64,000 nucleotides of DNA. Origin: Arthrobacter mangrovi (GTDB taxonomy: Bacteria > Actinomycetota > Actinomycetes > Actinomycetales > Micrococcaceae). Position 1 is the first letter of the stretch, and each line of letters opens with the position of its first letter. Below are positions 1 to 8,593 of this stretch, piece after piece. The DNA is taken from assembly GCF_026011795.1 (NCBI RefSeq), contig NZ_BRVS01000006.1:54274-118273 (forward strand), in the 5' to 3' direction. Below the pieces are notes generated by a model, which was given only the letters and a program-made list of their open reading frames with translations, did not search any database and was not told where the DNA came from. The position numbers and the translations under genes were made by a program.

Positions 1-28
1 GGGCCGCGGGTCTTTGTACGTTGCCTGG

Positions 29-955
29 TCAGCGGAAGACGACGGTGCTGTGCCCGTCCAGCAGGACACGGTGTTCGCAGTGCCAGCGGACGGCGCGGGA
101 GAGGGCCAGGGCCTCGGCGTCCTGTCCCACCGTCGACAAGGCCGTCGGATGGTAGGTGTGGTCCACGCGGATGACTTCCTGCTCGATGATGGGCCCTTCA
201 TCCAGGTCGGCCGTCACGTAGTGGGCGGTGGCCCCGACCAGCTTGACCCCGCGCGCGTAGGCCTGGTGGTACGGCCGTGCGCCCTTGAAGCCCGGCAGGA
301 AGGAATGGTGGATGTTGATCGCCCGGCCCTCGAGGGCGGTGCAGAGTTCGTTCGACAGGATCTGCATGTAGCGGGCAAGGACGACGAGGTCGATCTCATG
401 CTCGTCGACCAGGCGGAGAAGCGCCTGTTCGGCTTCCGGTTTGTTCCCGGAAGAGATCGGGATGTGCACGAAGGGCAGTCCCGCGGCCTCCGCCATCGGG
501 CGCAGGTCTTCATGGTTGGATACGACGAGCGCAATCTCGCCGCCCAGTGTCCCTGCCCGCCAGCGGAAGATCAGGTCGTTCAGGCAGTGCCCGAATTTCG
601 ACACCATGACCAGCAGCCGCATCCGGGTCTGGTCATGGAACTCATACGTCATGCCGAAACGATCGGCGATGTCCTGGAATTCCTCCGCCAGGTGTCCAGC
701 GTCCAAGGCGCCGGCACCAGAGAAGGCCGTCCGGAGGTAGACCTTGCCCCGGACTGAGTCGTCGAACTGCTGGTGCTCATTGATGTTGAATCCGTGCTCG
801 ACCAGGAAGCTCGTCACCGCATGGACGATGCCCGGGCGCTCGGGACATGCCATTGTCAGCAGGAACCGGGGCGACGTTTTTGCTGCATCAGGCTGAGGGT
901 TGGCAGGCGTTGCGAGGGCGGTGCCGGCCAAAGCTGCCGGATTCAGTAAAGTCAT
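29..955 (-). CDS. purU: Formyltetrahydrofolate deformylase
   Basis: Hydrolyses 10-formyl-tetrahydrofolate to formate and tetrahydrofolate in the cytosol. The 308-residue product has an N-terminal ACT domain (about residues 30-108, beginning FLLTMACPERPGIV) and a C-terminal formyltransferase fold with NIHHSFLPGF at 214-223 and a conserved acidic DLDEGP at 250-255, the expected hydrolase residues. The ATG at 955 was preferred to an in-frame start 87 bases upstream, because the upstream extension has no family similarity. The next gene upstream on the same strand is a formate-oxidising enzyme, so the formate made here could be consumed directly. Assignment is secure. Confidence 0.93.
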   Translation of the reverse strand: MTLLNPAALAGTALATPANPQPDAAKTSPRFLLTMACPERPGIVHAVTSFLVEHGFNINEHQQFDDSVRGKVYLRTAFSGAGALDAGHLAEEFQDIADRFGMTYEFHDQTRMRLLVMVSKFGHCLNDLIFRWRAGTLGGEIALVVSNHEDLRPMAEAAGLPFVHIPISSGNKPEAEQALLRLVDEHEIDLVVLARYMQILSNELCTALEGRAINIHHSFLPGFKGARPYHQAYARGVKLVGATAHYVTADLDEGPIIEQEVIRVDHTYHPTALSTVGQDAEALALSRAVRWHCEHRVLLDGHSTVVFR

Positions 956-1030
956 CGGATCTCTTTGTCCCATCTCAGATTTGGTTCTGGCTCGAATAGC
1001 GCAACATTCGTCGCGATGTGCAACTCGTCC

Positions 1031-1059
1031 AGAGTGGCGCACTTCACATATGGTGTCAA
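1031..1059 (-). promoter_or_regulatory. Possible purU promoter
   Basis: Read on the minus strand, a perfect TTGACA (1059-1054) is followed after 17 bases by CACTCT (1036-1031). It lies about 75 bases before the purU start. The -35 is ideal but the -10 is poor, so this is only a candidate. The rest of the 956-1222 gap shows nothing else I can name. Confidence 0.3.
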
Positions 1060-1222
1060 TACTTTTTGGCGTGAATTCTTCGTCCGCCTCTCAGCCAGTT
1101 CTTTGACAGGCAGTTTTGCCTAAAAACGCCTCCTCATTCCGCGCGCTGAAGGCAGGAGGGTGCCCTACCTCCTACCCGTGACCCTGGTTCTGCGGCAGCA
1201 GTCCCAATCGAGCAGCGCGGTA

Positions 1223-3544
1223 CTAGCTGAGTTGGGGCTCCTCGCGGGGCACGAACCGGACCGTCATCGCCTTGTAGCCGGGCGTGTTCGATTCCCGGGC
1301 GACAAGGTCACGGTGCACCAGGACGTTGGCCTCCGGGAAGTAGGCAGCCGCGCAGCCCCTTGCGGTTGGGTAGGCGACCAGGCGGAATTTTTCGGCCCTG
1401 CGTTCGGTGCCTTTGAACGTGCTGATGACGTCCACGAGGTCGCGGTCCGCGAAGCCCAGGTCCTTCAGGTCTTCGGGATTGACCAGGACCACGCGCCGGC
1501 CGCCCGAGATGCCGCGGTACCGGTCATCCAGGCCGTAGAACGTCGTGTTGTACTGGTCGTGGCTGCGCATGGTCTGCAGGATCAGGTGGCCTTCCGGCGC
1601 CTCCAGGTACTCCAGCGGGCTGACGGTGAACCGGCCCTTCCCGATGTCCGTGGCGAAGGAGCGGGTGTCCCGCGGCGGGTTGGGCAGCACGAAGCCGTTC
1701 TTGTTGCGGATCCGCTGGTTGAAGTTCTCGAAGCCGGGCAGGACCCGGGAGATGTGGTCGCGGATGACGTCGTAGTCCTCGGCCATGGCCCGCCAGTCCA
1801 CCGGGTGGTCGTCGCCAAGCGTGGCCTGGGCCATGCGGGCGATGATGACGGGCTCGGCCAGCAGGTGTTCGCTGACCGGCGCCAGCCGGCCCTGCGTGGA
1901 CTTGACCACGGACATGGAGTCCTCGACGGAGAGGAACTGTGCTCCCTTGGGGTGCTTGTCGTCTTTGTCGGTGCGGCCGAGGGTCGGCAGGATCAGCGAG
2001 GTCCGCCCGTGGACGATGTGGGAGCGGTTGGGCTTGGTCGATACGTGCACCGTCAGTCCCGCCCGTTTCATGCCGGCTTCCAGTGCCTCGGTATCGGAGC
2101 AGGCCAGGGCGAAATTGCCGCCCATGGAGACGAAGACATCCACCTCATCGTCCATGAACGCCTCGAGGGTTTCGGTCGCGTCGACGCCGTGATCCCGCGG
2201 GGAAGCGATGCCGAATTCCTTGTCCAGTGCTTCAAGCAGCCATTCCTTGGGCTTCTCCCAGATGCCCATGGTGCGGTCGCCCTGGACGTTGGAGTGGCCG
2301 CGGACCGGGCAGGCGCCGGCGCCTGGCTTGCCGAAGTTGCCCTGCATCAAAAGGATGTTGATGATTTCGCGCAGCGTGTTCACCGAATGCGGCTGCTGGG
2401 TCACGCCCAGGGCCCAGCAGATGATGGTTGCCTTCGACCTGGCCAGCATGCCGGCGATCCTGGTGATTTCCAGGCGGGACAGTCCGGTGGCCCTTTCGGT
2501 CTCGGACCAGTCCAGGTGGCTGCGGGCTTCACGGTATTCCTGGAACCCGTCCGTCCGGGCAGCGATAAAGTCATGGTCGACGACGGTTCCGGGGGACCGC
2601 TTCTCCTCTTCCAGGAGCAGGTGGCCCAGCGCCTGGAAGAGGGCGAGGTCGCCGCCGACCTTGACCTGAAGGAACTCGTCGGCGACCTGGTCGCCGCCGC
2701 GCATCAGGTTGCCCGGGCTCTGCGGGTCCTTGAATTTCAGCAGGCCGGCTTCGGGCAGCGGGTTCACGGCAACAACCTTGCCGCCGTTGTGCCGGCACTC
2801 CGTCAGGGCGGACAGCATGCGTGGATGGTTCGTGCCCGGATTCTGGCCCACGACCATGATCAGCTCGGCCTTGTGCATGTCGTCCAGGGAAACCGTGCCC
2901 TTGCCGATGCCGATCGTCGGGTTGAGCGCCGATCCGGAGGATTCGTGGCACATGTTCGAGCAGTCCGGGAGGTTGTTGGTGCCGATCGACCGGGCGAACA
3001 GCTGGTACATGAATGCGGTTTCATTGGCCGTCCGGCCGGAGGTGTAGAAAACGCAGCGGTCCGGCGTCGTGGCCCGGATGTGTTCGCCGATCAGGTCGAA
3101 CGCGTCGGTCCAGGAGATCGGGGAGTAGTGCGTCTCGCCTTCGCGGATGACGACCGGCTCCGTGATCCGGCCCTGGTTGCCCAGCCAGTATTCGGTCTTT
3201 CCGGCCAGTTCTTCGATCGAGTGCGCCGCCCAGAACTCCGGGGTCACCGTCCGGAGGGTATTTTCCTCCGCGATGGCCTTTGCACCGTTTTCGCAGAACT
3301 CGGCCGGCTTGCGCGGGCCCGAGATGGGTTCCGGCCAGGCGCAGCCCGGGCAATCGAAGCCGCCCCGCTGGTTGACCCGCAGCATGGACCGGACGGTCCG
3401 GGTGATGCCGGCCTGGGAGATGCCGCGGTCCAGGGATACCGTGACAGCCTTGATCCCGGCCGCTGCCGTTTTGGGTTCATGGACAACGAGTTCGTTCTCG
3501 TCGATGTCCTGGACGGGAGCGCTGCGCTTGATGGGATTGATCAT
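1223..3544 (-). CDS. FdhF/YdeP-family molybdopterin oxidoreductase (formate dehydrogenase-like)
   Basis: This 773-residue protein belongs to the molybdopterin oxidoreductases annotated as formate dehydrogenase alpha-like (YdeP type). It carries the family GGFDCPGCAWPEP motif (Cys65, Cys68), whose two cysteines take the place of the usual four-cysteine [4Fe-4S] site, and NMCHESSG near residues 197-204 in the region of the molybdenum ligand. The GQNPGTNHPR segment fits binding of the guanine dinucleotide cofactor. The ATG at 3544 follows AGGAG at a good distance, so the longer open frame upstream is not coding. It probably oxidises formate from purU or formaldehyde metabolism, though the true substrate of this subfamily is not settled. 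A cofactor-linked DUF6457 gene lies nearby. Confidence 0.85.
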   Translation of the reverse strand: MINPIKRSAPVQDIDENELVVHEPKTAAAGIKAVTVSLDRGISQAGITRTVRSMLRVNQRGGFDCPGCAWPEPISGPRKPAEFCENGAKAIAEENTLRTVTPEFWAAHSIEELAGKTEYWLGNQGRITEPVVIREGETHYSPISWTDAFDLIGEHIRATTPDRCVFYTSGRTANETAFMYQLFARSIGTNNLPDCSNMCHESSGSALNPTIGIGKGTVSLDDMHKAELIMVVGQNPGTNHPRMLSALTECRHNGGKVVAVNPLPEAGLLKFKDPQSPGNLMRGGDQVADEFLQVKVGGDLALFQALGHLLLEEEKRSPGTVVDHDFIAARTDGFQEYREARSHLDWSETERATGLSRLEITRIAGMLARSKATIICWALGVTQQPHSVNTLREIINILLMQGNFGKPGAGACPVRGHSNVQGDRTMGIWEKPKEWLLEALDKEFGIASPRDHGVDATETLEAFMDDEVDVFVSMGGNFALACSDTEALEAGMKRAGLTVHVSTKPNRSHIVHGRTSLILPTLGRTDKDDKHPKGAQFLSVEDSMSVVKSTQGRLAPVSEHLLAEPVIIARMAQATLGDDHPVDWRAMAEDYDVIRDHISRVLPGFENFNQRIRNKNGFVLPNPPRDTRSFATDIGKGRFTVSPLEYLEAPEGHLILQTMRSHDQYNTTFYGLDDRYRGISGGRRVVLVNPEDLKDLGFADRDLVDVISTFKGTERRAEKFRLVAYPTARGCAAAYFPEANVLVHRDLVARESNTPGYKAMTVRFVPREEPQLS

Positions 3545-3621
3545 GATCTCCTGCTTGCCCTGCAATTGTTGTCGAATGCTGCCCCCACCGCCGGAGGGCA
3601 GTCCTGTGCCTGCCCTCCGGT

Positions 3622-4251
3622 CTAGTGGCCGCGGGCGATCCATTCGTCGAGGTGTGGTGCTTCGGCGCCAATGCTGGTGGCGTCGCCGTGGCCGGTGTTG
3701 ACGGTGGTTTCGGCGGGCAGGGTGAGCAGGCGGCTCTTGATCGAGTCGATGATGGTCTCGAAGCTGGAGTAGCTGCGGCCGGTGGCGCCGGGGCCGCCGT
3801 TGAAGAGGGTGTCGCCGCTGAACAGGACGGCCTCGGACGGCAGGTGGAAGCACACGGAGCCGGGGGAGTGGCCGGGGGTGTGCAGGGCGGTCAGGGTGGT
3901 TCCGGCGATGTCGAAGCTGTCGCCGTCGTTGATGGCGTGGTCCGGGGCGGAGTCGGGGTAGACGGCGTCCCAGAGCATGCGGTCGCCGTCGTGGAGGTAG
4001 ACCTCGGCGCCGAGGAGTCGGCGGGTTTCGCCGGCGGCGCGGATGTGGTCGTCGTGGCCGTGCGTGAGCAGGATGGCCTTCACGGTGCGGTCTCCCACTG
4101 CTTCGGCGACGGCGGCCGGGTTGTGTGCGGGGTCGATCACGATGGCTTCGGAGTCGTCGCCGATGATCCAGACGTTGTTGTCAACGTCCCAGGTCCCGCC
4201 GTCGAGGGAGAAGGTGCCGGAGGTGACGAGGTTCTCGATGCGAACGCTCAT
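3622..4251 (-). CDS. Metallo-beta-lactamase fold hydrolase (glyoxalase II-like)
   Basis: The 209-residue protein has the zinc-binding THGHDDH motif at 63-69, the downstream HTPGHSPGS histidine, the FSGDTLF aspartate and a C-terminal NTGHGDATS histidine, the full metal set of glyoxalase II-type hydrolases. Its start overlaps the stop of the small upstream frame by ATGA, with its own AGGAG inside that frame. In related actinobacteria a hydrolase like this follows the mycothiol-dependent formaldehyde dehydrogenase gene and is thought to cleave a mycothiol thioester. That role is inferred from the context and from the remnant described next. Confidence 0.85.
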   Translation of the reverse strand: MSVRIENLVTSGTFSLDGGTWDVDNNVWIIGDDSEAIVIDPAHNPAAVAEAVGDRTVKAILLTHGHDDHIRAAGETRRLLGAEVYLHDGDRMLWDAVYPDSAPDHAINDGDSFDIAGTTLTALHTPGHSPGSVCFHLPSEAVLFSGDTLFNGGPGATGRSYSSFETIIDSIKSRLLTLPAETTVNTGHGDATSIGAEAPHLDEWIARGH

Positions 4252-4334
4252 GCGGCGGCTCCTGCCGAACGCAGGATGTCGCCGATTGCGGCGTTATTTT
4301 GCCGGGCATTGACCGCCCTGACTTCGTGAACCAT
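4248..4334 (-). pseudogene. 28-codon leader frame, probable internally deleted mscR remnant
   Basis: A 28-codon frame starts with MVHEVRAVNARQNNA and ends IGDILRSAGAAA. It follows AGGAAGGA at good spacing and overlaps the next start by ATGA. The first dozen residues resemble the N-terminus of S-(hydroxymethyl)mycothiol dehydrogenase, and the LRS-type end resembles that enzyme's C-terminus, as if about 330 central codons were lost in frame. An alternative is a true short leader peptide that couples translation to the hydrolase. The resemblance is judged by eye only. Confidence 0.42.
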
Positions 4335-4577
4335 GGCTGGCAGTCCTTCCTGAAAATGAGGATCTTGCGGCAGCGTGCAGCTTCGGACCGCTACTGCCGT
4401 CTGGCGGGTTGGCTGCAGCGTAATGTGCAACGTGCATCGCCATCTGAAACAGCGTGGCCTACGCCACTGCCGATGTCAATCAATTCGCTCCTCCGGAGTC
4501 GCTGACTTCCGAAGTGGGGAAATGTAAGGTCGTCAGCAACGATCCACCGGACCACTGACCCAGCGAGGAGGACAGCC

Positions 4578-4895
4578 ATGGCCGTCGACAATGACGAGCA
4601 GCGGATCCTGGCCGAATGGAGCCGGCGGCTGACTCGGGAACTGCAGATCCGGGACCTGGATGTGGACGTGGAATTGCTCCTGGAGCTGGCGAGAAAGTCG
4701 GCCGAGTCAGTGATTCACGCGACCGCCCCGGTCACCACATTCCTGGTGGGATACGCGGCCGGCTTCGACGCCGGGGCTGCAGGCACGGGTAAGAAGGCGC
4801 CGGCTGAGGGAGCTGTTTCCGAGGCGGCCGGCATCGCCTTTCGACTCTGCGAGGCGGCACGCAACGAGGGGCCGGGTCCAAGGCAAAGGGACTGA
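4578..4895 (+). CDS. DUF6457 domain protein
   Basis: A 105-residue, mostly helical acidic protein with no signal peptide. Its pattern (LAEWSRRLTRELQI, then LLELARKSAESVIHATAPVTTFLVGYAAG) fits the DUF6457 family, which in actinobacteria is often found beside or fused to the MobA-type molybdenum-cofactor nucleotidyltransferase. A strong GCGAGGAGG site precedes the ATG. It is transcribed away from the molybdoenzyme operon, so the two share a divergent 243-base promoter region (4335-4577). A role in molybdenum-cofactor maturation for the FdhF-like enzyme is an inference from this placement. Confidence 0.7.
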   Translation: MAVDNDEQRILAEWSRRLTRELQIRDLDVDVELLLELARKSAESVIHATAPVTTFLVGYAAGFDAGAAGTGKKAPAEGAVSEAAGIAFRLCEAARNEGPGPRQRD

Positions 4896-4953
4896 CCGCG
4901 GAGGCCGATGGCGAAGATCCTCCAGCGGCTCCCGGATCTCCCGGGCCACGCGG

Positions 4954-7596
4954 TCAAACTCTCCCGAAGCGGATGCGGCCGCGTCCTCTCCGCCGCCCCG
5001 CGAGCCAGCGCGACGCGGCGCCCATGACGCAGGTGGCAAGCGCCCAGTAGGCGACGCCGGCGGCGAGGGAGGCCGCGACGGCCAGGGCGGGGGAGATGGG
5101 CACGAGGCCGGGGTAGACGAGCCAGTGGGTGAGGTAGGCGTGGAGGGACGCGGCGGCGAGCACGCCGAACAGCCGGTGCAGGCCGGCGGGCACGGGGAGG
5201 GCAGGCAGCCAGGCCAGCAGGAGGACGCCGGCCAGGATGGTGGAGTCGCGGTAGGGCTCGCCGAAGAAGCCGGGCACGGTCAGCCCGGCCAGCGCCGAGA
5301 CGGCCAGCCGGGGAGCCAGGCCACGGAGCCGGGAGGCGAAGGCGGGCGGGGGGATCGGGCCGCCGCGGCGGGCTGCTGCCGGCCGTGCCTGCGCGGCGGC
5401 CCAGCCGAGGGCGAAGAGCCAGAGCACCGGGGCGGGGTTCGGTGCCGGCAGGACCACGATCCCGAACCTGGTCAGCAGCCCGAGCGCGGTCAGGGCCAGC
5501 GGGAAGGCGAACGGGAAGCGGCGCTCCGCCCGCGCCACCGGGGGAATCGCGAGCAGCGCGGCCACGGCGGCCAGCAGGTACACCAGCATCTCGACGAACC
5601 AGAAGTCCCAGCGCGTGGACCACGTCTCCGGACCCATGAACGAGTTGAGCAGCACGATGTTCTCCAGTCCGTACCGGTCCGTGAGCAGGTAGGCGGCGGC
5701 GATGAAGGCGACGCTGGGAACGATGATCCGGCCGACGCTGCGCCCGTGGCGCTTCAGCCGCTGGGTCCGGGCGCCGCCGAGCTGGAAGCGGGCGAAGTTG
5801 AACCCGGCCACCGCGAAGAGCACATGCGCCATGCCCGGCCAGTGGAAGAGCTGCGCGTGGGTGCCGATGATCGCGACAATGCCGAGCGCCCGCAGAACGA
5901 TGCCGGTCTCCAGCCGCACGAACACGCGCCGGCGGCCGGAGCGCGCTGATGCCGCGCGCCCGGACCGCTGCCGGCCCCGTGCGGCAGGGGGGTCCTTCGG
6001 AGCCAGTTCGCCGACCGGCGTGACGTGCCAGTCCGCGGGCAGGTGCCCGAGCGCCCGCTCCAACCGGACCGACGCGGCGACATAGGACAGCGAGTCCCCG
6101 CCGAGCGAGACGAATGTGTCCCCGTCCCGCACTTCGTTGCAGTCCAGCGCCTCGGCGAAGATGGCCCGCACGTCCTCCGGGGGTCCCGCCGCATGTCGCT
6201 CCGGTTCCGAAACCTCCGGCACCGGGGCGGCCAGCGCCAGCACCGCCGGGTAGTCCACTTTGCCGTTGGCAAGCCGGGGGACGCTGGCGACGGCGTAAAC
6301 CTCCACCGCGGCGCGCGGCAGCCCTAGCCGTTGAGCCAGTACCTTGCCGAGGATGCCCGGGTCATGTCCGCCCTCGACCGCGACCACCAGGCTCCGGTCC
6401 GATCCGGCGGCAGCGGCCGTGGCGCCGAGCTCGGCCAGGACCTTCTCCACCTGCCCCAGGTCGATGCGCAGCCCCGCGATCTTCACGAACCGGCTGAGCC
6501 GCCCCACCACCTCGTACACTCCCGAGGGCCGCAGCCGCGCCAGATCGCCGGTGCGGAGCTCGCCGACCATGCGTCCCAAGGCCAGGTCCTCCGGCCGCTC
6601 GGCGTAGCCCAGCATGACGTTCGGCCCGGAGTAGACCAACTCGCCGTCCGGCAGCCCGGGCACCGGCTCGATCCGGAACGCGCCGCCCGAAACGGGAACC
6701 CCGATCGTCCCCGGATTGTCGGCGGCCAGCCGCGGCGGCAGGTACGCCATCCGCGCGGTGGCCTCGGTCTGCCCGTACATCACGAACAGGTCCCACCCGC
6801 GGCGCTCGCCGAGTTCCCGGTAGCGGCGCACCGTGTCCGGATCCAGTCGACCGCCGGCTTGCGTGACGTACCGCAGGCCGGGCAGGTCCATGTCCGCGAA
6901 CCCAACCCGCTCCAGCAGCTCGAACGTGTACGGAACCCCGGCGAACGTCGTCGCACGGTGTTTCCGGAACAGTTCCCAGAAGCACGGGTCCACTACGGAC
7001 AGGCCGGTGAGGACCAGGCCGGCACCGCGCAACAGGTGGCTGTTGATCACCGAGAGGCCGTAGCAGTAGGACATCGGCAGCGTGGTGGCGGCGCGGTCCT
7101 CGGGCCGGATGTCCAGGTAGCCGGCGATCGACTCCGCGTTGGACTGCAGGTTCTCCTGCGAGAGCCGCACCAGCTTGGGCGAGCCGGTGGAGCCGGACGT
7201 GCTCAGCAGGAGGGCCAGCTCCGGATGCAGCTCGTGCCGCGTGCCGGTCCGGCGCTCCTGGAGCACCGGTGCGCCGTCGCCGGAGCGCAGGACGACGTCC
7301 GGATCGTACGCCGCGAGGACCGATTCGAGTGCCGCGGGCTTGTCCGCCGGCACGAGGATCAGCGGATGTCCTGCGGACAGTGCCGCCAGGTACGCGATGA
7401 GGGAATCGACGTCGTTCGCCGCCGCCAGCACGGCCAGCCGCCGCACCGGGCCCAGCCGGCCCGCAACCTCGTCGACTCGGTCCGCCAGTTCGCGGTAGGT
7501 CAGCGCCCCGTCCCTCGTGAGGACTCCGGGCCGGTCGCCGTAGCGGGCCAGATCGGCGGCGAAACGGACGCGGGCTAGGTCGAGCTCAATAGTCAC
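4954..7596 (-). CDS. Adenylation / carrier protein / membrane acyltransferase fusion
   Basis: An 880-residue, three-part protein. Residues 1-455 are an AMP-forming adenylation domain with STSGSTGSPK (132-141), MYGQTEA (273-279), ELRTGDL (346-352), KIAGLRIDLGQVE (372-384) and the catalytic lysine in LANGKVDY (Lys446). Residues 475-535 form a carrier domain with the phosphopantetheine serine in LGGDSLS (Ser502). From about 558 onward it is a multi-pass membrane acyltransferase 3-type domain starting RALGIVAIIGTH (His580 the likely catalytic residue). One chain could therefore activate an acid, load it on its own arm and pass it to a membrane acceptor. The GTG start is supported only by homology at the N-terminus. 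The substrate is unknown; the adenylation domain looks more like an acyl-CoA synthetase than an amino-acid NRPS domain. Confidence 0.85.
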   Translation of the reverse strand: MTIELDLARVRFAADLARYGDRPGVLTRDGALTYRELADRVDEVAGRLGPVRRLAVLAAANDVDSLIAYLAALSAGHPLILVPADKPAALESVLAAYDPDVVLRSGDGAPVLQERRTGTRHELHPELALLLSTSGSTGSPKLVRLSQENLQSNAESIAGYLDIRPEDRAATTLPMSYCYGLSVINSHLLRGAGLVLTGLSVVDPCFWELFRKHRATTFAGVPYTFELLERVGFADMDLPGLRYVTQAGGRLDPDTVRRYRELGERRGWDLFVMYGQTEATARMAYLPPRLAADNPGTIGVPVSGGAFRIEPVPGLPDGELVYSGPNVMLGYAERPEDLALGRMVGELRTGDLARLRPSGVYEVVGRLSRFVKIAGLRIDLGQVEKVLAELGATAAAAGSDRSLVVAVEGGHDPGILGKVLAQRLGLPRAAVEVYAVASVPRLANGKVDYPAVLALAAPVPEVSEPERHAAGPPEDVRAIFAEALDCNEVRDGDTFVSLGGDSLSYVAASVRLERALGHLPADWHVTPVGELAPKDPPAARGRQRSGRAASARSGRRRVFVRLETGIVLRALGIVAIIGTHAQLFHWPGMAHVLFAVAGFNFARFQLGGARTQRLKRHGRSVGRIIVPSVAFIAAAYLLTDRYGLENIVLLNSFMGPETWSTRWDFWFVEMLVYLLAAVAALLAIPPVARAERRFPFAFPLALTALGLLTRFGIVVLPAPNPAPVLWLFALGWAAAQARPAAARRGGPIPPPAFASRLRGLAPRLAVSALAGLTVPGFFGEPYRDSTILAGVLLLAWLPALPVPAGLHRLFGVLAAASLHAYLTHWLVYPGLVPISPALAVAASLAAGVAYWALATCVMGAASRWLAGRRRGRGRIRFGRV

Positions 7597-7616
7597 CGGT
7601 GAAGCATAAGGAGCAA

Positions 7617-7644
7617 AGGCTAACCTTACTGCGTACGTTAAGGT
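7617..7644. promoter_or_regulatory. Inverted repeats before the fusion gene, one resembling a DtxR/IdeR half-site
   Basis: The 227-base gap before the fusion gene contains AGGCTAACCTTA (7617-7628), similar to half of the actinobacterial iron-box consensus, overlapping an inverted repeat ACCTTA-N10-TAAGGT (7623-7644). It sits 20-50 bases upstream of the GTG, where a repressor would block transcription. The match to the full iron box is partial. Confidence 0.35.
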
Positions 7645-7823
7645 CTGTTGCGTACGACGGCGGGACGAACCGTTTCATCCGCATCTCCACGGTTCCGCCG
7701 GGTCATCTGCGGCCAAAATTGCGAGGCCGAAGTGCGGACTCCGGGAAGGCGTTTGCCCTCTGGTCGCCGCCACCCGCGAGTGGGAATATGGGGATGCCAC
7801 TACCTGATAGGGAGTGATTCGCC

Positions 7824-8408
7824 ATGGACGAGACGGCGAAGGGGGAGCAAGGGGACAAGGGCTTCTGGCACACGGCGCCGGGCCTGATTACTGCCGTAGC
7901 AGCGCTGATTACCGCCCTCGGCGGGATCCTGGGCATTCTGGTCCAGAGCGGCGTGATCGACTGGGGAAACGACGGCCAGCAGCTCAGCGCGACCCAGGGC
8001 CCGGCTGGAGCGGCCGACTCCGAAGGGGAAAACCGGCCCGAAGATGCGAAGCCGGTACCGGAGCAGGCCGGGACGAGCCCCGTACCATGGGACCGGGCCG
8101 ATGCCGACCTGGTGCGGCGGGACGGGACGAGCACAACGGTCAAAGCCTCCACGGTGGCTCTCGCGTGTACGACCGGCAGTCTTCAGTTCGAGAACGGCCA
8201 GCAGATCAGCCTGGAAAACGTGCGCTCCATCCGGTTCGACGCGATCTACATGGACAGCGCGAGCGCGGATGGACTGGTGACGCTGCTGGACGGGCAGGAG
8301 CTGACGGACCCCATCTACACCTGGAACTGCCCCGTCTGGGCACAGAACAAGCTCGGCCGGGTGCAGATCGAGCTCGGGGACATACGGCTGGTCAAGTTCA
8401 ACCGCTGA
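7824..8408 (+). CDS. Hypothetical protein with one N-terminal membrane helix
   Basis: I do not recognise this 194-residue protein. After a short charged N-terminus it has one hydrophobic segment (about 19-42, LITAVAALITALGGILGILV), then a linker rich in Gln, Glu and Pro, and a C-terminal globular part of about 100 residues with alternating strands. That part begins near VPWDRADADL, contains two cysteines (ACTTG, WNCPVW) and ends in GDIRLVKFNR. GGGAG precedes the ATG. The shape suggests a single-pass protein with an extracytoplasmic beta-rich domain. It stands alone, divergent from the fusion gene and 186 bases before an unrelated SDR. Confidence 0.72.
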   Translation: MDETAKGEQGDKGFWHTAPGLITAVAALITALGGILGILVQSGVIDWGNDGQQLSATQGPAGAADSEGENRPEDAKPVPEQAGTSPVPWDRADADLVRRDGTSTTVKASTVALACTTGSLQFENGQQISLENVRSIRFDAIYMDSASADGLVTLLDGQELTDPIYTWNCPVWAQNKLGRVQIELGDIRLVKFNR

Positions 8409-8593
8409 CCCCAAGCCGCGCGGGACCACCAGTAGCGGCGGGCCGAAGCGCCCCGCCGCACTCCCGGCGTCGTTCCCCTGGGAAATTTCCCGTTGATTCC
8501 ACGGCGCCGCTGCCGGGCGGGGGCGGCTTCTGGTTGACTCGGCTTGGGTGGCCGCGGATTCCCTGCGGCCTGCGGCAGAAAGGACTGATCTAC

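Noticed and set aside
1160..3625. Long plus-strand open frame of about 820 codons
   Set aside because: It is antisense to the FdhF-like gene. It has no ribosome site or family motif, and long antisense frames are common in high-GC DNA.
3545..3853. N-terminal extension of the FdhF-like protein
   Set aside because: The extra residues are low-complexity Arg/His/Pro sequence antisense to part of the MBL hydrolase, and the ATG at 3544 has a good AGGAG.
7814..8593. Long N-terminal extension of the SDR at 8594
   Set aside because: It overlaps the hypothetical gene 7824-8408 in another frame and has no similarity to SDRs; the ATG at 8594 is preceded by AAAGGA.
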